Shown: positions 53,372 through 62,368 of the stretch, piece after piece
Layout: each line of letters starts with the position of its first letter
Numbering within the stretch: the stretch's first letter is position 1
NCBI GenBank assembly: GCA_006386115.1
Contig: VFIW01000171.1
Coordinates: 1-62,368 of the forward strand
DNA: 62,368 nucleotides
Origin: Globisporangium splendens
Taxonomy: Eukaryota; Oomycota; Peronosporomycetes; Pythiales; Pythiaceae
Direction: 5' to 3'
The notes under the pieces: model-generated
What the model saw: the letters and a program-made list of their open reading frames with translations, nothing else
What the model was told of the DNA's origin: nothing
Database searches by the model: none
Program-made: the position numbers and the translations under genes

Positions 53372-56300
53372 ATGCCCAGCGCATATGCGCTTGTCGTTCT
53401 CCTGCTCGCTGCTCTACTTGCCCATCGCAATGACGCAGCGCAGCGGCACCGAGTCCCGCCGTACAACACAGAGCGTCGCGTGAACGCCGAACTGGTTCGA
53501 GTGCTGCCTGGGAATCCAGGATCGGCGGAAGTCACTCTCTCATGGCGATCGTTCGACAATAGCTTGTACGGTGATAGCGACCTGGTTCATGCGGACGCCA
53601 TCGGGAACAAGGACCCCGTGATCGCGTACGAAGCACAATACACCGTGTCTGGAAGTGGAAGCTGGGTCTCACTGTCGCAGACGATCACGGGTACTGGCAC
53701 GGAGAGACAAGCCGATCTCCATGAAAAGCAGCGGGTTTTCACACGAGCAGATGCAGGACAGACAATTTCGGACGGATTCTTTCGACTCTCGTTGGTGCAT
53801 GCAGGTTTCAGCCCGCTCGATGTGCACCAACGCACAATCACACCAGAGATTCCATTTGATGCGAGCGAGACGCAGATGAAAGCGGCGCTCGAGAGTCTCG
53901 ATGTGATTTCCAACGTTCAAGTACTTCGTCGCAGTCTGAGCGGAGGCGCGCACGAATGGGTCGTGCTGTTTGATCCTCCGGTGTCGTCGCGTATCGATCA
54001 CGGCGATCTTCCACTTCTGATACTCTACACAGAGACCATTTCGGCAACCTGGAGCGGCCCTGGCGATCAGGTCGCGATTCAATCGTTGCGGGAGGCCGGA
54101 CTCGAGCACGTTGTATGTGCGGGTCTTTGCAGCTACAACGTCATGAATGTGTCAACTGGAGGAGAATTTTCGTTTCGAGTTCGTGCTCGCTTCACTGATA
54201 TGGGCTGGAGCGAGTGGAGCATCGCCAGCGCTCCACTTCAGATACCGCCAACACGTACGTGGCATCGTGAATGCGCTGAGCACTCGACTATTCGTTCTTG
54301 ACGGACTTTTTTGTTTTGTTTTCTATATATCGTAGGACTTCCGCGTTCACCAACGCGGCCAGAATTCGTTTCTGCGACGGCAAGCCATATCACATTCAAG
54401 TGGCAGGACGAAGAAGCACCAGCACCAACAACTCTGTCCGCCACCCTCTTCCCCATTCTCTCGTACCATGTCCAGCAAAAGTGCGATCAGGATCTGGGGT
54501 GGGTATCTGTTGTAGAACGTTTGGAGCCTGGACACACAAGCTTCACATTTGCATCGTCGTTGGCGCCTTCACCAAATTCGTCGTGCTTATTTCGTGTGGC
54601 TGCAGCAAATGCAAATGGCGTTGGACCGTTCAGTGCGCCGTCCTTGACCTTTCAGACACTTCCTTCTGTGTCAAATATTCCTGAATCTCCGTCCATGGTG
54701 CGACATCCTTTACGATTCTCCTGGAAACCTCCAAGTACAGATGGCGGCGCTGTGATCGTGGGATATGACGTTCAGTATCGGCTTGCGGAATCACCAACAT
54801 GGATCCAAGTGGCACCAGACAGCGTTGACTCCGTAAATTGCACGTTTGCTTTCGAGAACGTCACACAGCTAATATCATACAGCCGATATGCAGTTCGCGT
54901 GAGGGCAGTGAATGCGATCGGGAACAGCGCGTTTACGAAGCCCGAGGAATTCCTGACCGAGTATCGAGTGGAACACGTTGAGAGCTCGCCTGCTGTGTCA
55001 CCGTCAAGTATCGCGATCTTCAGAAATGCAACCCGAGCGCTTGCTGCGAATAGCATTGATCGGTACTATGTCAGCGGTATTGGTACCGGTGGTGCGCGTC
55101 AAGTGGACGGAGGCCATGGGCTTGTCGTGCTGTTTCCAATCAACCAACGTGGGGAGAAGCAGGGAGAGCTGGCATTTTTCTTCACCGGCGGAAAGCAAGT
55201 GTGCCAAGTCCCAGAGCAACGAACGACGGATCCGATGGCTCGCATTGTCGCAATTGACGTCTATGGATGGGGAGCGGGAAGTGGCAGCGGTGGGAAGACA
55301 TCAAATGATGACCTAAGCAATGGAAGTGGTGGTGCGTTTGCACGTGGCGTGTTCCTTGTCTCGCCCGCCGACCGATTCGAAGTGTACGTTGGTGGAGGAG
55401 GCCGAGGAAGTGAGACAAGTCGACTTAGAGCGGCAGGCAAAGGTGGCTTCCATGGCGGAGGTGATGCTGGGAAGGGGGATTTCTCGGGTGGTGGCGGCGC
55501 GTCCGAAGTTCGTGTCAATGAGAAGACGATCCTTGTAGCTGCTGGCGGTGGCGGCGGTGGATCGACGGATTATTGCTGTGCACATGGTGGTGGCGGAGGC
55601 GCGGGTTCTGGTGTAGCCGAAGAAGGCAATGCTCCGAATATCTCGAGTATTCCGCTCGACCTGATTGAGTTCCAGCACACGATGCGTGACGAGTACCATT
55701 TTGAGAATATCCTTGGCGACACTCTCGAGTTCACCGATGCGCGAGCGCGACACACTCACTTGGATTTTGGACTCGCTGGACCCGGTGCTGACTATTCGAC
55801 TCTAGCAACGGGTAGTGCCGGTGCGTCGACCACTCAAGGTGGACGCGCGGGAGGAGCAAGCTCTTTTCAGTTCTCACGTGCAGGAAAGTACGTGGTGAGC
55901 GATGCGAATTCAATAATAGAGATCTCTGCGCCTTTCATCGCATCGTCAGCTTCCAGTGGTCGAAAAATGTCTGGCGGTAAAGGAGAAGACGGGAAAGACG
56001 GGGGAGGTGGAGGAGGCAGTGGGTACTTTGGTGGTGGCGGCGGTAGTAGCTTTATATCGTTTGCCTGCCTGTATGATCCAAGTGAACAGGCAAAGTCGAG
56101 ACTCACTTCGGCGTGGATTCAAGTTGGTGAACGCGTCGAGTCGTTTCAAGTCAAGGCCACCAGCTCGACAGCTGTAGAACTGAGCTGGATGCCACCTCGT
56201 TACGGACACTCCCATGGAGTCGAGGGCTTTGTGGTCGAGATGGCGAATCGAAGCATGAATGAAGATTTCCGGATCGTGCGACTCGAAACGAATACAGCTG

Positions 56301-58285
56301 ATATTGCGTCTACTGCCATGATAAGAAACGTTGTCCGTGGTCTCACACCATCGAGTTGGTATCGGTTTCGAGTCAAAGTGCTTTTTCGAGACGACAGTGG
56401 CAAATACAGCGATGTTCAAACCATTCAGACCCGCGCGATACCACGAAATGTCTGGCGACGTGTAACAAGAGGCGTATGAGGATTTTCAGCCGAGACGACT
56501 GGTGCAGGACTTCGTTTTAGTGACCCCGCTCCACTTCGGCGGCTTCCATCGGCACGACGAGGCCACTCGCTTCTGTATTTCGACAAATTTCTCTATCTCT
56601 TTGGCGGGTATGCTCGCGGGTATCTTTGCAACAGAGCCCACCAGAGCACATGCATCTTGAACCCGGGAATAAACAACGAGCTCTAGCGCTTTGATCTTCA
56701 GACAAGGATATGGATGGAGGTTCTACCAGAGTCGCCAAGCACGGCGATCCTGCCACCAGCGCGAGAAAAGCATAGTGCAGTCGTCATGGGCGATCGAGTG
56801 CTTGTCTTCGGTGGACGAAACAGCGACACGGACGATGTCAAAGCGTCTTCTAATGATCTGTGGGAGCCCTCGATTTCATCGACGACTGCGAGAACCACAG
56901 CCTCACTTCGCGATTTGGAGACAAACGTGGCGCTGAACGATGACAAAGAGGCGTTTACGACTGGCAATGTTGGAAGTGCGCCCGATATGTGTGTGACGAA
57001 CATGATGGTGCAGCTCCGCACCACGCATTCGTAGTTGCAGACGCTGCATATCCAGCTATTTGGACCAGGTCCGTCGATATTCCCACAGCGACAGCAGACT
57101 ACGACTTTCTCTGTCAATGGACAAGCAGCAGCACGAGTGTGGAGTGACTCGACTGGGTTCACAAGTGGCGGTAAACATGAAACACCGGCAACCGTCAGCG
57201 CACGTTCGTTTCCAGTCATGCTGCAAAGCCCATCGATGTGGTCGGTGAGTGCACCATGCGTGTCTGGAAGCCAAGTGTTTGCGTTTGAATCAAGCAAGGG
57301 CGATTTTGTTTCAGGCGATACACAAGCGTTTGGAAAAAGCACGCGCTCGATGGAAGCGCTCTCGGTATTTCACCAGTTCTCGGCCTCATGAGGCTGGACG
57401 CTTAGTGTGTCGGATACCTCAGTGGATGGTTACGCGGGCACGCTCGACGCATGGGACATTTCGTTTGCTTTGACGCCATGCGTTCCAAAGTTCACATGGA
57501 GAAACCTGAGTGCCGTGGCGACTGGGACGCCGCCGTCTCCGCGCTACCAGCATGCTGTTATCGTGTACAAACGCAGCATGTTCGTGTATGGGGGTCGCAA
57601 TAGCGCGAACGAGAAGGAGCTCAATGACTTTTATCGTTTGGACTATTCGTCTTCCACGGGAAGCGGTTCTATTCGATGGATCCAGTTAGCATCGTTGACG
57701 TCTGAAACTACGTCGGCAGAGCGACGATTTTACAATGGACGAGTTACACTAGTGACGCCCTATGATTTGCTGGCCATTGGACACGGATTGCGAAGTCCAC
57801 GACGGATCGCAGGGGTGGCGCACCATTTCACCTCCTTGGACCAATTCGTGGGACGAAAAAGTGTGACGGATCTAAGAAAAGGCTGGCAACGCGTCTCAGT
57901 CTCTACTGTGGACGAAGATTCGGTGGTTGCAGCATCGCGGTACTGGTCAGCGAGTGTGTTCGTTGCTGATGATGCCAGCAGCAATGCGGGCTCCCAGCCG
58001 AGTGTGTACATGTTTGGTGGCCAGGATGACACAGCACAGTTTGACGACTTTTGGCAATTGGATTTAGATTTTCTTGCCGAAGAAGCGTCTGCAGAAAGCA
58101 TTCGAAGTCGCCGTAGTGCAGTTTGCGACTGGCGGTTGGCGAATGCCATGTACCAGAGCCAGTGGAGCCAATCCTGCGGCGCGACTGCTGCTTTGATCAC
58201 CCAAAGTCAAGCGAAAGAGTGCTCGCTAGAGACGCTGCTGCTGTACGCGTGGTGTGAGCAGCAGCACCAGTCCATCTCGCTGTGA
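53372..58285 (+). pseudogene. Secreted FN3 / glycine-rich / kelch surface protein with four in-frame stops
   Basis: Exon 1 (53372-54254) has a signal peptide (MPSAYALVVLLLAALLAHRN) and FN3-like sequence. A GT-AG intron (54255-54335) joins exon 2 in frame. Exon 2 encodes FN3 repeats (GGAVIVGYDVQYRLAESPTW, YSRYAVRVRAVNAIGNSAF), a glycine-rich domain like that of ALK-type receptors (GGGGASEVRV, ILVAAGGGGGGS, YFGGGGGSSF), another FN3, then kelch repeats (RRGHSLLYFDKFLYLFGGYA, KHSAVVMGDRVLVFGGRN, QHAVIVYKRSMFVYGGRN, SVYMFGGQDD). The single frame is cut by TGA 56477-56479, TAG 56684-56686, TAG 57032-57034 and TGA 57389-57391, yet is not shifted over nearly 4 kb. The second stop replaces the Trp expected in NELWRFDLQ. 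A further frame change may occur near 58285. Likely a young pseudogene of a surface adhesion or receptor protein; unrecognised introns or read-through are the alternatives. Confidence 0.75.
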
Positions 58286-59756
58286 TTGGAGTGAACGCCG
58301 CCTAAACTACATCTTTTGTGTAAGCAAACGCCATGGTCTCCGATGGTACTGTTCAGTGCTGCATGTCATGAAGAGCTACGAAGAAACCCGCTGTAGATTT
58401 TCCAGACATGGGAGTGAATTGAGCAAGCGTTTCTTCTCGTCACTCAGCAAAATGTGACGTCAGGGTATGGAGCAAAGTGATCAAGCAGAGCCAGACACTT
58501 CGTTGGATTCCTTAAAGCGCCGCTGGAACATTGTGTAACCGGCAGAGAGAAATGGGGAGTTTTGTCGATGTGGTTCCTCGTGACAATTGGCGATTTTCGA
58601 AATCATGCTGACTCTTTTTTGCCAAGAATTTGTTCGAGAGATTTTTCCTTCGTGACCAACAGCTCCTCGCTGTGTCGGTCGACCACGTTGCTGGAACGTG
58701 GCGCTCAAAGCGGTTAGCGAAGGGGATTTTTGTCATTGAGTGTCAGGGATTCCCAGATATTGCTGCATGATCGCACATCAGAAGAGTTTTTCAATAGCCG
58801 CGCGGAGTAACACGTCAAAGTGTACGGTTCAAGCAATGGCCCAGTCACTGAAGTCTCCGTGTTCCAGAGGAATCCGTTATCGTCATCGCCTTGTAAAGCA
58901 TTTAATCTGTCGATGCTGACCTCGCATGTGGAATATCAAGAATTCTGGCTGCCATTCGCCGATGCGCATTTTCCACAATGCGGAAAAGAGAGAGAGCTGT
59001 GAACAATAAATGTTTCTCTCTGAAATCTAACCATCTAGTCTGAAATCTGGAGACGCGACAGGGGTGATGCGCGTGGTGGATCCCTGGGTACATGGGTGCA
59101 AGGATACATAGACACTGCTCCCTATGGCGTCACAGTTTATGATCCGACATTTTGTCAATGGTGTCTTTTTCTTGTGTGTTTGTGTGAACTGCAGAGCTGT
59201 GAAAAGCTCTCGAGTCCGTGATTGGCCACGTCAACGGATTCAAACATGCGATGCATCCGTCGGTCGATCAAAACTGACCACAGCGGATCCGAAACGGATT
59301 TTGGAGCCATGGAGATCCGGAGCCAAGGCAATGAGAACCACATGACACGCCTTTCGGCTCGCTCAACATTCCGCCGCTGAGGCTTGCGCGCGAGATGGTT
59401 ACAGTGGTGAGAATGGAGAACAAGGGAAGGGCCAAGATTATGGAAGAAGAAGGGGAGAAGCACATCCTTTCCCGTCGCATTCGCCATGCCCGTTTGGTTG
59501 CTTTAAAAATATCGAACAGAATGAGCGCCATGGCGTGAACGGAAAGTGAGGTCATTCCAACTTACGCTCTTCACCCCGAGAGCGTCCTTGTCTTTGTTTT
59601 TCAACGTGTGCCAGCACACTTACTCTCCTCCTCGCCGCTTGCCTACCGCCCGTTGTCTTTGCGCCATCGTCAAAAACTCTGTGAAACTGGAAAAAGACTT
59701 CGGTTTTCTTGTCCAAGCCGTGCATTCAGTGACAGCATTCGTTCGAGCAGCCTACG
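58286..59756. other. Intergenic, 1.47 kb
   Basis: No convincing gene. An open frame at 58254-58457 (+1 relative to the kelch gene) starting CDWSERRLNYIF may be its displaced 3' end. TCATTCCAACTTACGC at about 59552-59567 resembles an oomycete initiator 190 bases upstream of the last tyrosinase. Confidence 0.35.
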
Positions 59757-62368
59757 ATGACTCGCTTCAGGCTGTTGTTCTTTCTTTGGTGTGTATGCTT
59801 GTTGAATGGGGCTGGGCGAGCATTTGCACAGGAGGAGACTCCAGCTCCATCCCCAGACACACTAGATCCTGTGACCCCAGTTCCTTCGTCAGACACGTCA
59901 GCGCCTGCGACCTCAGCCCCGTCCCCTGACACGCCAGCTCCAGTACCAGAGATCCCAGCTCCGTCCCCAGATACACCAGCTCCAGTGTCAGAGACACCAG
60001 CTCCAGCATCAGTTACACCAGCTCCAGTACCAGAGACGCCAGCTCCAGTACCAGTGATCCCGGCTCCGTCCCCTGATACACCAGCTCCAGTACCAGAGGC
60101 GTTAGTCCTCGAGACGCCGGCCCCGTCCCCAGAGACCTCAGCACCAGTATCAGAGACGCCAGCTCCAGTACCAGTTACAACAGCTCCAGTATCAGAGACA
60201 CCAGCTCCGTCCCCAGATACCTCAGCCCCGTCCCCTGACACGCCAGCTCCAGTACCAGTGATCCCGGCCCCGTCCCCTGATACCCCAGCACCAGTATCAG
60301 AGACGCCAGCTCCAGTACCAGTTACAACAGCTCCAGTATCAGAGACACCAGCTCCAGCACCAGATACCTCAGCCCCGTCCCCTGACACGCCAGCTCCAGT
60401 ACCAGTGATCCCGGCTCCGTCCCCTGATACACCAGCTCCAGTACCAGAGGCGTTAGTCCTCGAGACGCCGGCCCCGTCCCCAGAGACCTCAGCACCAGTA
60501 TCAGAGACGCCAGCTCCAGTACCAGTTACAACAGCTCCAGTATCAGAGACACCAGCTCCGTCCCCAGATACCTCAGCCCCGTCCCCTGACACGCCAGCTC
60601 CAGTACCAGTGATCCCGGCCCCGTCCCCTGATACCCCAGCACCAGTATCAGAGACGCCAGCTCCAGTACCAGTTACAACAGCTCCAGTATCAGAGACACC
60701 AGCTCCAGCACCAGATACCTCAGCCCCGTCCCCTGACACGCCAGCTCCAGTACCAGTGATCCCGGCTCCGTCCCCTGATACCCCAGCTCCAGTACCAGAG
60801 ACGCCAGCTCCAGCCCCAGAGTCCCCGGCTCCGTCTTCTGACACTCCAGCTCCAACTGTAGAGACCCCGGCTCCAACACCAGAGACTTCGGCATCTGCTA
60901 TCCCAGTTCCGTCCTCAGATACACCGGTTCCAGCAACAACAGCTCCACTGACACCAGCTCCGGTAACCTCAACTCCAAGTCCGAGTCCAACAATGACTGT
61001 AGCCCCAACACCTGCTCCAAGCCCAACGTGCGGCCCTCGAGTGCGTCGCGCATGGGGTGTGCTCTCCACAGTGGAGAAACAACTCTACCTGGATGCCGTC
61101 ATGGCGGCGATGGCCACGGGCTATCACGCCTTGTTTACCGAAGTTCATGGTGACACTGCTTCCGGGAACGAAGGCCACCGAACGTGCGGCATGTTGTTCT
61201 GGCACCGCCGCTTCATCTTGGCGTATGAAAACATGCTGCGCAGTCTGGAGCCTCGCTTTGCGTGCCTCACGATTCCGTACTGGGATTACTTCTCAGACTT
61301 TGCGAAAAAAACGGCCGGCTTTTGCTCGACGTTTGAGGGCTGCTCGACGTTTTTGAGTGAGCTTGGTGGCTCTGCTGGCCCTGCTGTGACGACCCAATCC
61401 ATGAACGGGGTCTTGTTGACTGGAAATTGTGTGTCGAGTGGATTCTCACCTGGCACCAACATCACGTTCACGAACGCAACGACGGCGACGAATTATACGA
61501 TCACAACCAACTTCTCTCTCTCCAACTTCTGTCAGAGCTCGTCTGTGCATGGGAGTGATTGCTGGGAGTGCATACCGCGCGACAACTGGGCCACGAAGGC
61601 GTTCCCATCGGGCTTTGGGTACGCTTCCTTGGCGCGGCTTATCAGTGTCGTGACTGCGCCACTGCAGCCATTCGCGAGTTTCGCGCAAAATCTGCACTAC
61701 GGTGTGCACAACTCGATTCACAACACGGCTGGGTCGACAATGGCGACGCTGTCGACATCAGCAGATCCAATTTTCTACAACCACCAGTACGTTGCCTTTC
61801 CTATCTCGCTCGACATTGTACATGCAGTGATTGACAAAAGTCTTCCTAACTTGATGACTTCTTGTTCTTTTCCTCTAAAACCATAGCTCTACGGTGGACA
61901 TGATCCACCAGATGTGGTACGATTGCCAGGTGCAGCGTCCCATGACGGAAATAGAGAAGAAGACGTCCATCTACGCGTTCCAGAAATGCTCATTGACGGT
62001 GGCAGACGTGTGTCCGAGTGCCACATCCCGGATCACCCAGTACTGGTCCAATGGGACATCGCAAATTCGTGCCGAGGAGCATCCGTTGCTCGCCCCATTC
62101 TTCAGTCCTTTGCCAACGGATTATTGGCAGTATGTGAGTGGCACAGACCTCGGAAACTACTCGTACTCGTACGAGAGCGACCCGCTTCTACAATCGTTTG
62201 CAGAGTCCAAGATCGCCTTCATATGCCCTATCGTGGGCAAAGTTCGTCGTCTTGACGAGATTCTCAGCACAGATGAACAAAGAATTCCAGCTACTGGTGG
62301 CATTCCAGCAACCGAGGTAGCGCTCTCAGAGAATGATGGCGAGTCACCTGAGCAATTTACGCTGCGAC
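59757..62368 (+). CDS. Tyrosinase with long N-terminal Pro/Thr/Ser-rich repeat domain, 2 exons, partial at window end
   Basis: Model: join(59757..61786, 61887..>62368). Signal peptide MTRFRLLFFLWCVCLLNGAG. Residues about 30-420 are a mucin-like domain of short units such as PAPSPDTPAPVPVIP and TTAPVSETPAPAPDTSAPSP, including a 117-residue segment present twice. The enzyme starts at SPTCGPRVRRAWGVLSTVEK. CuA: FTEVHGD, EGHRTCGMLFWHRRF. CuB: YGVHNSIH and FYNHHSTVDMIHQMW, whose HHS is rebuilt exactly across the 100-bp intron. The layout differs from the other three, where the Pro/Thr linker follows the enzyme. Exon 2 stays open to the last base, so the C terminus is outside the window. The mucin-like part is a likely O-glycosylated stalk holding the enzyme in or near the wall (inference). 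Confidence 0.9.
60091..60792 (+). repeat. 351-bp tandem duplication inside the tyrosinase mucin-like domain
   Basis: Units 60091-60441 and 60442-60792 are essentially identical, each starting TACCAGAGGCGTTAGTCCTC. The length is a multiple of three, so each adds 117 residues in frame. Each unit is itself built of shorter Pro/Thr repeats. Confidence 0.85.

Noticed and set aside
59726..61069. 447-codon minus-strand Gly/Ala/Val-rich repeat frame
   Set aside because: It is the reverse reading of the Pro/Thr repeat. The plus strand has a signal peptide and continues into tyrosinase.

Overview
This window reads as a gene-dense stretch of an oomycete (stramenopile) nuclear genome. The evidence is eukaryotic genes with short GT-AG introns (about 48-107 bp), spacing of a few hundred bases between many genes, a family of secreted tyrosinases, and oomycete-type core promoters (a TCATTYY initiator followed by a CAWTTT flanking element) 40-75 bases upstream of several start codons. 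Genus cannot be fixed from the sequence alone.

Layout. 1-20 kb: a secreted tyrosinase (78-1970, +), a small secreted protein (3022-3744, -), a three-exon flavin-reductase-like protein (4400-5314, -), a five-exon Sac1 phosphoinositide phosphatase (5773-7947, +), an inverted pair of eight-transmembrane tetraspan proteins (8425-9507, - and 12307-13410, +) sharing an almost identical 5' tract, a tyrosinase with an in-frame TAG (13840-15531, -), Hikeshi/OPI10 (17080-17812, +) and another tyrosinase (18061-19989, -). 21-31 kb is housekeeping: CWF19L1-like splicing-associated protein, a small probable mitochondrial protein, a seven-exon UPF0489 (C5orf22-like) protein and an intronless RPC2, the second-largest RNA polymerase III subunit. 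31-40 kb holds the most unusual gene, a four-exon protein of about 2,195 residues with both SecA motor domains, a hydrophobic segment and an OTU-like motif near its C terminus, beside a decayed coiled-coil gene and a partial copy of it. 41.6-51.5 kb is a retroelement island: a 0.54-kb SINE-like element and a 9.3-kb LINE (gag/CCHC/OTU ORF1; endonuclease/RT/zinc-finger/RNase H ORF2) placed in tandem, with three copies of one 15-bp target duplication. 51.6-62.4 kb: a class-V aminotransferase, a degenerate fibronectin-III/glycine-rich/kelch surface-protein gene and a fourth tyrosinase with a long Pro/Thr repeat, running off the right end.

The four tyrosinases share signal peptides and two copper sites but shuffle Pro/Thr-rich linkers and a C-terminal cysteine module, consistent with a secreted or wall-associated phenol-oxidising family. 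The SecA-like protein is out of place in a lineage without plastids and is the best candidate for something undescribed. Isolated in-frame TAG or TGA codons, all explicable by C-to-T or G-to-A transitions, recur in a tyrosinase, the FN3/kelch gene and the LINE. All exon boundaries were placed by eye from reading-frame continuity and GT-AG sites.
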